Positions 18,333 through 27,140 are shown, numbered from the stretch's first letter. The stretch is 64,000 nt of DNA from Bacteroides sp. (GCF_028690125.1 NZ_JAQVBV010000018.1:41331-105330); one strand, 5' to 3'. Numbers and translations are program-made. Notes: a model not told the origin generated them from the letters alone.

Positions 18333-21227
18333 TTATGATTTTAATACATTATACATCAATTCTATCGGATGATATGCATCTCTTCCAGTGCCATCCTTTA
18401 TCTGATGCCGACAACTGGTTCCGGGTGCTGAAATTAGGTAGTCGTCACTCTTGCGTATTTCGGGGAAAAGAGTTGTCTCGCCTATTTGCATAGACAAATC
18501 ATAATGTTCTTTTTCGTAACCAAAAGAACCTGCCATACCACAACAGCCGGAAGGGACTACCTCTACACTATAATTTTCAGGCAGAGACAACATCACTCGC
18601 GATGGTTCGATGGATGCCAGTGATTTTTGGTGGCAATGTCCGTGTAATTTTATCTTTGCCGTATCTCCCTTAAATTGAGAAATTGTAATGTTTCCTTTAT
18701 CAATTTCTCCAACTATAAATTCATCGTATAGAAGCACGTGCTTTGATAATAAAATAGCCGTTTCCTTTAGATTTGAATCCACTAAATCAATATATTCATC
18801 TCTGAAAGAGAGTAGCGATGACGGCTCAATTCCAACAAGAGGAGTTTCTTCTGATATAATATCTTTGAGCAGGTTGATATTTGTTTCTGCTCGTTTTTTT
18901 GCCTGTTTTAACAATCCTTTTGACAATGCGGCTCTTCCGCTTTCAGTGTGCTTTGGAATCTCAACTTGATAACCCAATCCATTTAACAACTTAATAAATG
19001 CTATCCCTATTTCTACATCCATATGGTTAGTAAATTCATCAGCAAAGAGATACAAACTTCCTTTGGGGTTTTCTAACTTTCTATAATTTCTCTTATACCA
19101 TTGTCGAAGTGTCGTTTTATACAATTGGGGTATCGAACGCCTTTGAGTAAAGCCAATACTCTGTTTCAACAAAGATGATAGACACTTATTTTTTGCTACT
19201 GTATTGTATAGTTGGGGTATTCTTGAAAAGATATGATGTATCTTAGCTATGTTTGCAACGAGGTTTATTCTTAATGGGATATGATGCTTGTCGTAATAAT
19301 GTTGTAGAAACTCAGCCTTGTATCGGGTCATATCAACATTTGAGGGGCATTCACTTTTACAGCCTTTGCAACTAATACAACCATCAAGTATCTCTATTAC
19401 ATCTTTATTACTGAAAAAATCGTCATCTTTAGAGTTCAACATAGATTCACGAAGCACGTTAGCTCTGGCACGAGTTGCGTATCTCTCCTCTTTGATAGCT
19501 CTGAACGTAGGACACATCACCCCCGCAAAAAGTTCAGATTTACGACAATCGCCCGACCCGTTACACTGTTCAATGGCTCTTATGTAACCTCCCTGTTTTG
19601 TGTAGTCGAAATAAGTTTTACCCTTTAAAGTAGCCTCTTCGTAGCGAAGATTTTCATCCATTGGTGGAGTATCAACTATTTTACCTTTATTGAATATATT
19701 CTGACTATCACAAACTTGCTTAATATCTCGCATTAAAGAATAGACTTTTTCACCAACCAGTAATGGAATAAATTCTCCTCTTAATCTGCCATCTCCGTGT
19801 TCACCACTAATGCTTCCTCGGTATTTTTTAACCAACAAAGTACAATTCTTTGCTACTTTTCTAAACAAGGCTTTGTCATTGGGGTTTTTGAGGTTAAGAA
19901 TGGGTCGCAAGTGTAACTCTCCGGTACTTATATGAGCGTGGTACACACAACTTAGTCCAAAGCCTTCCATCATAGTCCTAAAATCAGCCATATATTCAGG
20001 TAGTAGAGCTGGAATAACAGCTGTATCTTCAACAACCGATACTGGTTTTGCATCTCCCACCATTCCTGATAATAAGCCAAGTCCAGCTTTTCTTAACGCC
20101 CATACTTTAGAGACATCATTTCCAAATATTACAGGGTAGTGATAACCCATACCATTCGATTGTAAGTCTGCTATTAATTTATTGCATTTTTGTTTGAGTT
20201 CTAATTCATTGTTATCCAAAAATTCGACAACTAAAACTGCAACAGGGTCACCATTAATAAATTGTCTGTTTTTGCTTTGTGATATATTTTGTTTGCTTAA
20301 CTCAAGTATCTTTCCATCTATTAGTTCGACTGCCACGGGGAGATGTTTAAGAGCAACTAAATTAGCTCTGAAAGATTCCTCAAAAGAATTACAATGCATA
20401 GCCACAACTGCCTTATAAGCAGGGGGTAGTGGTTCCAGGTTCAACTTAAGTTCTGTTATTATAGCCAATGTTCCTTCAGAACCTGCTAAAAGTTTACAGA
20501 GATTAAAATCCTCTTTAATTTCATCATCAAAATAGGATGTGTAAAGCAACTCATCTAATGCGTAGCCTGTATTTCGTCTTGTTAATGTTCTGTCAGGATA
20601 GTTTTCGATTATCTCTTTCTGATTTTGCTCATCAGATAGTATAGAAATGATTTTTCTATAAATATCACCCTCGAGCGTTGTGAGTTGGCACTTAGCTTCA
20701 ACCTCATCTCGGGTTAAAGACTTTAACAGAGCTTTGCTGCCGTCACTCAGTATAACCGTTGCCTCTAAAAGATGTTTTCTGGTGTTTCCATAAACCAATG
20801 AGTGTGAGCCACAAGAGTTGTTGCCGACCATACCACCGACACAACATCTATTTGATGTTGATGTTTCCGGAGCGAAAAACAAATCGTATGGCTTACAATA
20901 TAAATTTAATTCATCAAGGACAACTCCCGGTTCTACGCGTACCCAACGCTCCTCCTTGTTAATATCTATTATGTGGTTCAGATATCTGGATGTATCGACA
21001 ACCAATCCATCACCTACAACCTGACCAGCAAGTGATGTTCCTGCAGTACGGGGTATTATAGACACTCCCTTTGCTCTTGCCAAAGATACAAGTCGCTTTA
21101 TATCTTCAGAATTTTTGGGATACGCAACTCCAATCGGCATCTCTTTGTATGCAGATGCATCGGTTGCATACATAATCTTATGGACGGAGTCAAAATATAG
21201 GTCTCCGTCAATCTTCATATCTACCAT
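18333..21227 (-). CDS. FAD/Fe-S oxidoreductase, D-2-hydroxyglutarate dehydrogenase-like (YdiJ type)
   Basis: 964 residues. Domains in order: FAD-binding type 4 domain (about 30-260; PRTAGTSLAGQVVGDGLVVD, NNSCGSHSLVYGNT); FAD oxidase C-terminal domain (about 280-540; HAHISTGELHLRPILN, SGEHGDGRLRGEFIP); a GlpC-like ferredoxin part with CNGSGDC and CISCKGCKSECP; and a CCG domain with HGHCHQKSL, GCCGMAGSFGYE and GTSCRHQI. This is the layout of large membrane-linked 2-hydroxyacid dehydrogenases such as E. coli YdiJ. It overlaps the WbpB-like gene by 7 bases (21,221-21,227). Because WbpB regenerates its NAD+ by reducing 2-oxoglutarate to 2-hydroxyglutarate, the fitting role here is to oxidise that by-product back. 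D-lactate or glycolate as substrate is the alternative. Confidence 0.8.
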   Translation of the reverse strand: MVDMKIDGDLYFDSVHKIMYATDASAYKEMPIGVAYPKNSEDIKRLVSLARAKGVSIIPRTAGTSLAGQVVGDGLVVDTSRYLNHIIDINKEERWVRVEPGVVLDELNLYCKPYDLFFAPETSTSNRCCVGGMVGNNSCGSHSLVYGNTRKHLLEATVILSDGSKALLKSLTRDEVEAKCQLTTLEGDIYRKIISILSDEQNQKEIIENYPDRTLTRRNTGYALDELLYTSYFDDEIKEDFNLCKLLAGSEGTLAIITELKLNLEPLPPAYKAVVAMHCNSFEESFRANLVALKHLPVAVELIDGKILELSKQNISQSKNRQFINGDPVAVLVVEFLDNNELELKQKCNKLIADLQSNGMGYHYPVIFGNDVSKVWALRKAGLGLLSGMVGDAKPVSVVEDTAVIPALLPEYMADFRTMMEGFGLSCVYHAHISTGELHLRPILNLKNPNDKALFRKVAKNCTLLVKKYRGSISGEHGDGRLRGEFIPLLVGEKVYSLMRDIKQVCDSQNIFNKGKIVDTPPMDENLRYEEATLKGKTYFDYTKQGGYIRAIEQCNGSGDCRKSELFAGVMCPTFRAIKEERYATRARANVLRESMLNSKDDDFFSNKDVIEILDGCISCKGCKSECPSNVDMTRYKAEFLQHYYDKHHIPLRINLVANIAKIHHIFSRIPQLYNTVAKNKCLSSLLKQSIGFTQRRSIPQLYKTTLRQWYKRNYRKLENPKGSLYLFADEFTNHMDVEIGIAFIKLLNGLGYQVEIPKHTESGRAALSKGLLKQAKKRAETNINLLKDIISEETPLVGIEPSSLLSFRDEYIDLVDSNLKETAILLSKHVLLYDEFIVGEIDKGNITISQFKGDTAKIKLHGHCHQKSLASIEPSRVMLSLPENYSVEVVPSGCCGMAGSFGYEKEHYDLSMQIGETTLFPEIRKSDDYLISAPGTSCRHQIKDGTGRDAYHPIELMYNVLKS

Positions 21228-22189
21228 CCGAATGGATGCTTAATTAATGGTAATTTTGCCAATGGGTGATAATCTCCCTTTAATCCGATAGGAGTTGAAT
21301 TTCGGATGTTTGACACAATCTGTATACATCTTTTCGCCTCAGAAATTCTAAAACCGTCACCATTTAAGATATGCTTATAACTTTTGGTGTGAAGCTCGGT
21401 AAACCCTTCGCTAAACTCAAACTCATCACCATCAATCATAATTGTACGATATGTTTTTTTCTCTCCATTCACAGCATTGTCAGGAAGATGCTCAGAGTTA
21501 ATGCTGAGAAAATATCTCACACGTGCCTTTTCAAGCTCTAAGTATCCAGCAACTCTATCGTGCGACATAACGTGAACGATATTCTCTTTAACATCGCCAA
21601 AAATCCAAGTAAGCATATCGTAGAAGTGGACACCTATATTTGTTGCCACTCCACCACTTTTGTGAATATCTCCTTTCCAAGAAGTGTAGTACCAATTTCC
21701 ACGAGAAGTAATGTAGGTTAAATCTACATCATAGATTTTATCTTTGGGTCCTTCATCAATCTTCTTTTTAAGCGCGATGATTGAATCGTGAAGGCGGAGT
21801 TGTAATATGTTGTATGCTTTACAACCCGTTTCACGCTCTACATCCATTAGCGCATCTATATTATATGGATTGAGGACTACCGGTTTTTCACAAATAACAT
21901 TTGCGCCAATACGCAAACCATAGCGTATAAATGCATCATGTGTATAATTAGGTGTACATATTGACACCCAGTCAATGTTGTTTTCTGTATTTCTAATCTT
22001 GCTACAATATCTGTCGAATTGTTCGTTTTCAGTAAAGAAAGAGCATTCAGGAAAGAAGCTATCCATAATACCTACACTATCAAACTTATCATAAGCCGCA
22101 ATAAGTTTATTACCAGTATCCTTAATTGCCCTTAAATGTCTTGGAGCAATGTATCCACCAGCTCCGATTAATACAAAATTTTTCATTGA
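21221..22189 (-). CDS. wbpB: UDP-GlcNAcA 3-dehydrogenase (WbpB/WlbA-like, Gfo/Idh/MocA family)
   Basis: 322 residues from ATG 22189; a GTG 18 bases upstream is also possible. The start MKNFVLIGAGGYIAPRHLRAIKDTGN is very close to known WbpB proteins. VSICTPNYTHDAFI and ICEKPVVLNP are the Gfo/Idh/MocA NAD and catalytic Lys motifs, and WYYTSWKGDIHKSGGVATNIGVHFYDML is the family's C-terminal block. It oxidises C3 of UDP-GlcNAcA. In characterised WbpB enzymes the bound NADH is recycled by 2-oxoglutarate, giving 2-hydroxyglutarate. It is the first biosynthetic gene of the operon after upxY and upxZ. Confidence 0.88.
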   Translation of the reverse strand, partial: SMKNFVLIGAGGYIAPRHLRAIKDTGNKLIAAYDKFDSVGIMDSFFPECSFFTENEQFDRYCSKIRNTENNIDWVSICTPNYTHDAFIRYGLRIGANVICEKPVVLNPYNIDALMDVERETGCKAYNILQLRLHDSIIALKKKIDEGPKDKIYDVDLTYITSRGNWYYTSWKGDIHKSGGVATNIGVHFYDMLTWIFGDVKENIVHVMSHDRVAGYLELEKARVRYFLSINSEHLPDNAVNGEKKTYRTIMIDGDEFEFSEGFTELHTKSYKHILNGDGFRISEAKRCIQIVSNIRNSTPIGLKGDYHPLAKLPLIKHPFGW

Positions 22190-22256
22190 TTTATTTTTTT
22201 TATTCACTATGATAATTTATCTAAATCTGTAATCTAAATTTAATTACTCCACCGAA

Positions 22257-22676
22257 TCACACACTCTCCTGTCGAAGCAAATTTATTGTTTCGCTAAATT
22301 TATTCGTCACCCTACGATGCCAAGAATAGTACTTAGTAGTGTAAATCTTTATATAGACAAGTTCTTTATAATTCAGATAGTTGCGACAGAAAATGTGAGT
22401 TTTACCATAGTTGTGTAATTCATCATCAGGTACACTCGCAACCACTACCGAAAAAGGGTATGAAGGGTGATTAATAACTAAAATTTCGCACTTGGGGAAA
22501 ATTTGTCTGAGCATATATGCTGATTTCTCAAATGCTGTCCAATACCCACCAACCCAATATAGACAAATGCGTGTTTCATTCTTGTGTTCCTTGCGGATAA
22601 TATCCAATAGTTTAGACTCCATTAATCGCATCAGTTGCTTCCACGAAGGTTCACTTGCGGTTTGATTGTATTCCAT
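22257..22676 (-). CDS. upxZ: UpxZ-like inhibitor of heterologous capsule antiterminators
   Basis: 139 residues. The length, position (second gene of the capsule operon, 24 bases after upxY) and segments such as CLYWVGGYWTAFEKSAYMLRQIFP fit the UpxZ family of Bacteroides capsule loci. In B. fragilis, UpxZ proteins act in trans to block the UpxY antiterminators of other capsule loci, so that one capsule predominates per cell. The mechanism here is carried over from that work; the sequence only shows family and position. Confidence 0.85.
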   Translation of the reverse strand: MEYNQTASEPSWKQLMRLMESKLLDIIRKEHKNETRICLYWVGGYWTAFEKSAYMLRQIFPKCEILVINHPSYPFSVVVASVPDDELHNYGKTHIFCRNYLNYKELVYIKIYTTKYYSWHRRVTNKFSETINLLRQESV

Positions 22677-22700
22677 CTATTTGTGCGCAGTTACAATATT

Positions 22701-23249
22701 CTATATAAATTCTATCATATCTGTATTTACCTCCACACCTACTGAAAAGAATTCCGGTAATTGAACCAGTAAGCGTTTAACTTTTGACCCACGAACAGAG
22801 AGCAAAAATCCCTCATAACCATTGAGTTTACCACTAATTATGCGAATTTTATGTCTGCACATTTCTGGAGTTATTTCTTCTGTGAGATAGTACTTTGGAT
22901 TATCTGATGCATTGACAGCTTGAATAAATCGCTCCATATCGGTCTCATTAACTATCATAGGCTTGCGATATTCGCCACCCTTACAGTAGCGGTATTGAAT
23001 TGTAGGTATTTTTTGGACTATTGGGTCAATAACTTCCCGTGAATCGTGTACAAAAAGGAGATCCTGTATAAATGGTACTTTTTCACGTACTTGTTTCCCA
23101 TTATTGTCTTTTAGACACCATTTCATAGGTGTGAATACCTCGATGTGTTTTTCATTAAACTGTTTGTAAGCCGGTTTTTTGGCATTAGTACGTTTTAGAT
23201 CACGCATTACATACCAACATATCCTTTTGCTCTCTTCCTTTGATGCCAT
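22701..23249 (-). CDS. upxY: UpxY NusG-like transcription antiterminator of the capsule operon
   Basis: 182 residues. It has an N-terminal NGN domain (CWYVMRDLKRTNAKKPAYKQFNEKHIEVFTPMKW, PFIQDLLFVH) and a C-terminal KOW domain (HKIRIISGKLNGYEGFLLSVRGSKVKRLLVQL). This is the arrangement of UpxY/LoaP-class NusG paralogues, which read through terminators in their own operon's leader. As first gene of a ~23-kb transcript with about 200 bases of leader, it should allow RNA polymerase to complete the long operon. Confidence 0.93.
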   Translation of the reverse strand: MASKEESKRICWYVMRDLKRTNAKKPAYKQFNEKHIEVFTPMKWCLKDNNGKQVREKVPFIQDLLFVHDSREVIDPIVQKIPTIQYRYCKGGEYRKPMIVNETDMERFIQAVNASDNPKYYLTEEITPEMCRHKIRIISGKLNGYEGFLLSVRGSKVKRLLVQLPEFFSVGVEVNTDMIEFI

Positions 23250-23447
23250 ATTTCGATTAAGGGCAATGTTTCTAATCCTGCAAGACTGTAAAGTTATTAC
23301 ATATCAAGCAGTTATAGCTAACTATCGTAAAAGTTGGGAACTGGTATTCCCCATTATTATTCCATTTTTTGATTTTCATCATAACAAATTTTACTTGCCA
23401 ATAGCAAGATCTCTGCAGGACTTATTTTTCGAGTCTAAATCCGATAT
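23250..23447 (-). promoter_or_regulatory. Capsule operon 5' leader
   Basis: About 200 transcribed, untranslated bases lie between the invertible promoter and upxY. On the minus strand it can form small hairpins, for example CTTGC-TATTG-GCAAG at 23395-23409 and GGGGAA...TTCCC near 23336-23352. UpxY proteins need a leader of this kind to engage polymerase, so a recognition element is expected here. Which hairpin is used cannot be told by eye. Confidence 0.5.
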
Positions 23448-23657
23448 TTCTCTATAAGAGAAGTATTTACGACGCAAAGATATATATATTTCACAAATTG
23501 AGGTATAAAAAGGACATAATTTTTTCAAAATTATTCGTTTAAAGAAAATTAGTTTGATTAATGTTGAGCATTTCATGGTTAGTGTAAATTTGTAATAACC
23601 TGAATATTAAATATATATGTATATATAAAGGGTTATATACTTCTCTTATAAAGAGAA
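23448..23657. repeat. Inverted repeats bounding an invertible promoter segment
   Basis: The left arm 23448-23466 (TTCTCTATAAGAGAAGTAT) and right arm 23637-23657 are inverted copies. ATAAGAGAAGTAT (13 nt) and TTCTCT match exactly, separated by a 2-nt length difference. Each arm is itself palindromic (TTCTCT...AGAGAA), as expected for a recombinase crossover site. The 170-bp interior carries the promoter that faces the capsule operon. Position and layout match the phase-variable capsule promoters of Bacteroides. The current orientation is ON. Confidence 0.82.
23475..23482 (-). promoter_or_regulatory. Capsule operon promoter -7 element, ON orientation
   Basis: On the minus strand this reads TATCTTTG, a perfect match to the Bacteroides -7 consensus TAnnTTTG, followed by GCGTCG where transcription should begin, just inside the left inverted repeat. 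No TTTG lies at the ideal 19-nt upstream distance; one lies 11 nt away. The position between the repeats and the direction towards upxY make it the likely operon promoter. Confidence 0.65.
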
Positions 23658-23880
23658 CAAATTTTTAACTTGACAAATTTTAAAACAAAATTTGGTGTAA
23701 TTCTATTATTTCCAACTATTTATCAGCTATATATAATATTGCACTAAATACTTATCATTAGCGTATTTTTGCATTAGGCTCCTTTACCTGAAACTTGGAA
23801 GTGATAGTTTTGATAGACTTGTTTTACTGTTTCTCTTATCATAGAAACTTCATCAAATTTACAAGTAGCATATGCAAAAG

Positions 23881-23926
23881 CCGTAAAGTATGACATACGG
23901 AGTTTAATGTACATCTTACTTTACGG
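23881..23926 (-). terminator. Hairpin terminator after the recombinase remnant
   Basis: CCGTAAAGTA (23881-23890) pairs with TACTTTACGG (23917-23926), a perfect 10-bp stem. It lies 25 bases after the recombinase stop and is followed on the minus strand by CTTTTGC. It probably shields the invertible promoter from upstream transcription. Confidence 0.5.
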
Positions 23927-23951
23927 TGTTATAATCCTATTTAGACCCCTC

Positions 23952-24480
23952 CTATAATAATGATTTAAGAATAATGCTATTTGCCTTATCCACAATTGAG
24001 GTGTCCAGTGTGGCGAGATATATACTTGTGGTGTTTTCAGAATCGTACCCCATTGCCTCGCTAATTGTAGAAATAGGTATATTTTTGCTCTTTGCAATGT
24101 TCGCCCAAGCATGACGGGCAACATAGCTTGTCAAAGGGATAGGAGAATCCAATTGTTCTCCTATTATTTTCAGTTTGGCATTTATCAAATGAGAGGCATT
24201 TCTATACAACCTTCTTGAATCAGTTTTCATATTTCGTATAATGGGAAGCAGATAAGGTGTCGACGAGGTATCATACTTGCCTACAATCTCTTGCGTCCGT
24301 GTTTTCCGTTTGATAAAGAGTTGTTGATTGGTCTTTTGACAATGATAAGATAAAATGCCGTTACGAATATCACTTTTCTTCAAATATACCATATCTATCA
24401 ACGACATTCATCGGGTATAAAATGAAAACATAAATATATCACGACCGAGACAACCCCTTTTATTATTTTCATTTATCAAT
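23952..24480 (-). pseudogene. Capsule-locus tyrosine recombinase (promoter invertase), truncated and with a nonsense codon
   Basis: The C-terminal catalytic half of a phage-integrase-family invertase. The open part (151 codons from ATG 24407) has SLIDMVYLKKSDI, PLTSYVARHAWANIA (second conserved Arg) and TTSIYLATLD (nucleophile Tyr). Directly upstream in the same frame the sequence continues GRDIFMFSFYTR, then TGA, then MSLIDM. Normal members read FYTRGMS, so a Gly codon has become TGA just after the first catalytic Arg. The frame ends at 24480, abutting the stop of the neighbouring lipoprotein gene, so the N-terminal half is deleted. No active enzyme is expected. Confidence 0.8.
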
Positions 24481-24482
24481 AA

Positions 24483-25241
24483 CTATTGGTAGAAAACCAT
24501 CTGTGCAACTGACGGCAGATTTTCATTCATCACCCGCTCACAAGTAAAATTCCACAAAACTTTGCCATCATTAAAATCCGATACCAACCAGTTAAAAGAA
24601 GCATCACTAAAATATCCTGTACCACAAAAAAGAACTCGTACAGTTTGCTTATTATGAGTATCGCCCACTTCGCATCTGATCCGGAAAGACCAATTGTCTT
24701 TATTATACAAAGAGGGATTCAGTTCGATACCCGTTTGTATTAGACTTCCGGAATAGACATCCTTTGACAGCCGTTGATCTGATATATCTAACAAAGATTT
24801 TACCTGATTATTTGCCGAACCTGAAAAACCGATATGAGTCAGCTCGACAGGAGCATCTTCATTTACTTTTTCTATAATGATCTCATGGTCCGTACTCATT
24901 ACAACAAAATCTACAACCTGAGAAGATATAGCGTGCACTATTTGTGCATTAAGCATACTCAAATTGTCTTTATATCTCGATGCATTAAGAGGATTAACAG
25001 CATTCAGTTCATCCAAATCTGAGTTTGTAATATAAGACAGTAGCGTACTTTTCTTGTTCGGATTAATGTAGTATTCTTGAGTCGGTTCATTAATCTCTAC
25101 AAACTTTTTCAATACATTAAGGTCGGATTGGTAAGAATGACCTTTATCCACCGAATCTTCAATAACAAAACTGTCATTACATCCACATATCAAAATGGAA
25201 AGAAACAGAATGCCTAATCCCAGAAATTTCAGATTCTTCAT
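24483..25241 (-). CDS. Uncharacterised lipoprotein
   Basis: 252 residues. A signal peptide (MKNLKFLGLGILFLSILICGC) ends in a lipobox with Cys at 21, so it is lipidated and probably exported to the envelope. The rest is acidic and mixed, with a beta-rich C-terminal half (DNWSFRIRCEVGDTHNKQTVRVLFCG). I do not recognise the family. It stands alone on the minus strand. Its stop codon lies at the exact junction with the truncated recombinase, so the deletion that removed the recombinase N-terminus ends at or very near this gene. Confidence 0.75.
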   Translation of the reverse strand: MKNLKFLGLGILFLSILICGCNDSFVIEDSVDKGHSYQSDLNVLKKFVEINEPTQEYYINPNKKSTLLSYITNSDLDELNAVNPLNASRYKDNLSMLNAQIVHAISSQVVDFVVMSTDHEIIIEKVNEDAPVELTHIGFSGSANNQVKSLLDISDQRLSKDVYSGSLIQTGIELNPSLYNKDNWSFRIRCEVGDTHNKQTVRVLFCGTGYFSDASFNWLVSDFNDGKVLWNFTCERVMNENLPSVAQMVFYQ

Positions 25242-25380
25242 AATTATATAAGGTATAAGTTATTTATATAAATCGTTTAGTAGTTGTAACAGCAAAAATA
25301 AGACAAAGCCAACAGAAAATCCTTGATCAAATTCAAGGAAACAATTAATACCTTATAATATAAAGATTATTAACAAATAA

Positions 25381-25418
25381 CTCCTGCCCTTATGAAACCA
25401 ATCATAAAATGGCAGGAG
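25381..25418 (-). terminator. Terminator of the DUF3829-like lipoprotein gene
   Basis: CTCCTGCC (25381-25388) and GGCAGGAG (25411-25418) form an 8-bp GC-rich stem just past the stop at 25428, followed on the minus strand by TTATTTGTT. It is placed and oriented for the 25428-26297 gene. Confidence 0.65.
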
Positions 25419-25427
25419 CTAACTTTG

Positions 25428-26297
25428 TTAAATGACTGAAAGTCCGTATTCATAAGCATCCATCATGGAACTATATTCTTCATCAGAGTATTTTCCCTTA
25501 TCTCTGGCTTTCTTCATGTCTTTCATAAACGACTCTACAGTAGAAAGAAAATCCTGATAAGTTTTCATCTCTTTATCATAACCACTAACATCCGGAAGTT
25601 TTTTAGCAGCCTCCAATTGTTTCTTCAATTCTGCCATTTTCAAGTCGATCCGTGCACCGTCCATCACGTGTTTACGACTATACAAGTTCATTATACTTTG
25701 TACCGTAGCAGACATCTTACGCATAGCCATTATTTGATCTTTCAACGGTTCCTCAGCCAACAATTCCTTCTCTGATTGCTCTACAAAAGGAGACAAAGTG
25801 TCAAAAATCAATTGTTTATACTCTGACAATTGTATACTCAACCGATAATTCTCATCCAAAAGCCGGTTGGTTTTTGCTGTATCATTTTCCTGGCGATAAG
25901 TCAGAAACTTATTGAAATTAGCATAGAACTGGTTACGTACCCCGAACAGTCCGGCATAAGTCTGCTCCAGATGCTGACGGATTTCTTCACTAAAATAGTC
26001 ACCCGGATGCATCAGTTCTGCCGAATCTTTTGCGGAGAGTTCCGGAGGCGCAATTGGAGTAACCTCAGGAACTTTTCCGGTTTGTTCCATATAGCCCAGC
26101 ACTGCATTAATATTTTTTGCATTAGCTATATGCTTTAATACACTAAGTGACGTATGATAATAATTAATCACTTTACTCGCGTTATCCAATTCTTCTGCAT
26201 TCACTGCCGAAGTGTCCTGCTTCTTGTTTCCTCCCGAACAAGAAACCAATAGGAAAGCACCCAATAGTGTTCCCAAAAACAAAAATTTCTTTCTCAT
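25428..26297 (-). CDS. DUF3829-like lipoprotein
   Basis: 289 residues. The signal MRKKFLFLGTLLGAFLLVSC carries a lipobox Cys at 20. The mature chain is helical, with repeated Lys/Glu-rich stretches (MAELKKQLEAAKKL, VESFMKDMKKARDKGKYSDEEYSSMM) and the early ASKVINYYHTSLSVLKHIANAKN segment that resembles the DUF3829 family. Such proteins are envelope lipoproteins of unknown function. It is a single gene with its own terminator. Confidence 0.75.
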   Translation of the reverse strand: MRKKFLFLGTLLGAFLLVSCSGGNKKQDTSAVNAEELDNASKVINYYHTSLSVLKHIANAKNINAVLGYMEQTGKVPEVTPIAPPELSAKDSAELMHPGDYFSEEIRQHLEQTYAGLFGVRNQFYANFNKFLTYRQENDTAKTNRLLDENYRLSIQLSEYKQLIFDTLSPFVEQSEKELLAEEPLKDQIMAMRKMSATVQSIMNLYSRKHVMDGARIDLKMAELKKQLEAAKKLPDVSGYDKEMKTYQDFLSTVESFMKDMKKARDKGKYSDEEYSSMMDAYEYGLSVI

Positions 26298-26530
26298 AAT
26301 GTTTTCTTTACTAAGTTGTAGATAGAATGATTCGTTTATAGCAAGCCATAGTAATAACTTACTTTTTACTATAACAAAAGAAATTGATTTTTGCTGATTA
26401 ATAATTTATAAAACATAAAATAAAAGTTCCATTATCAGAAAAAAGATCGTCATTTATTCTTTTGCAACCAACAAACAATGCGGGTTTTACTACTGTTATC
26501 ATCCATATATTCATCAAAAACAAAATCGAT

Positions 26531-26857
26531 ATGGAACAATCATTTCAAAAAGGAGTAATACTCCATTTAACTTCTCTCATCGAATATTCAGAGGGAGGCA
26601 TCATTAGCAAACAGTTAGTCAAAAGCCCGTCAGGGAATATTACCTTATTCTCTTTCGGTAAAGGAGAAGGATTAAGCGAACACCGTGCCCCGTTCGACGC
26701 ACTCATACAAGTATTGGAAGGTACAGCGAACGTCGTTCTCAATGGCACACCTTTTACAGTAAAGGCCGGAGAAAGCATTATACTTCCGGCAAATGTGCCT
26801 CATGCTCTCACAGCCATTGAGAGATTCAAGATGTTATTAACGATGATTATGGAATAA
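26531..26857 (+). CDS. Small cupin-domain protein
   Basis: 108 residues from ATG 26531; the longer frame opening at 26462 has no support upstream. A single cupin barrel is visible: SGNITLFSFGKGEGLSEHRAPFDALIQVLEGTANVVLNGTPFTVKAGESIILPANVPHAL. It has the first cupin motif (with His in SEHRAP) and the second motif ending PHAL, so a metal site is plausible. Single-domain cupins of this kind are often small-molecule sensors or isomerases; no substrate can be assigned. The first copy of the small RNA-like element follows on the opposite strand. Confidence 0.85.
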   Translation: MEQSFQKGVILHLTSLIEYSEGGIISKQLVKSPSGNITLFSFGKGEGLSEHRAPFDALIQVLEGTANVVLNGTPFTVKAGESIILPANVPHALTAIERFKMLLTMIME

Positions 26858-26875
26858 ACAATCTAAGAGGTATAA

Positions 26876-26950
26876 AAACAAAAAATGGCTACTCATCACG
26901 AGCAACCAATCTTTTATTAACCTTAAATCTAATACTTATGAAAAAAACAC
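26876..26950 (-). ncRNA. Putative small RNA, repeated family, copy A
   Basis: The minus strand shows a complete small RNA gene. Behind a perfect promoter (26955-26985) come about 45 nt of family-conserved sequence (on the plus strand AACCTTAAATCTAATACT), then an 8-bp hairpin with loop GTGAT (26887-26907) and the T-run ATTTTTTGTTTTT. The conserved core is shared with copies B and C, while the hairpin sequence differs and is structurally conserved. The RNA would be about 70 nt. It is convergent with the cupin gene and may also help stop that transcript. Confidence 0.7.
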
Positions 26951-26954
26951 TATA

Positions 26955-26985
26955 CAAAGATACCAAATTGAATATAAATAGCAAA
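26955..26985 (-). promoter_or_regulatory. Promoter of small RNA copy A
   Basis: On the minus strand TTTG (26985-26982), exactly 19 nt, then TATCTTTG (26962-26955): a perfect match in sequence and spacing to the Bacteroides -33/-7 consensus. Confidence 0.78.
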
Positions 26986-27140
26986 TTTCAAGACCTGAAA
27001 CAGCAATATTATAACACGGTTTAAAGGTATCCGAAGCGAATTAACTATTCACACTTTTCAATTTAACATTTAACATATTCGTTCACAATTCAGCCTACCC
27101 TTATTTATTTCGAAAGAATTGACCTTCTCCTAATTATTTT

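Noticed and set aside
23391..23576. 61-codon minus-strand frame inside the invertible promoter region
   Set aside because: It crosses the left inverted repeat and the leader; inversion would cut it.
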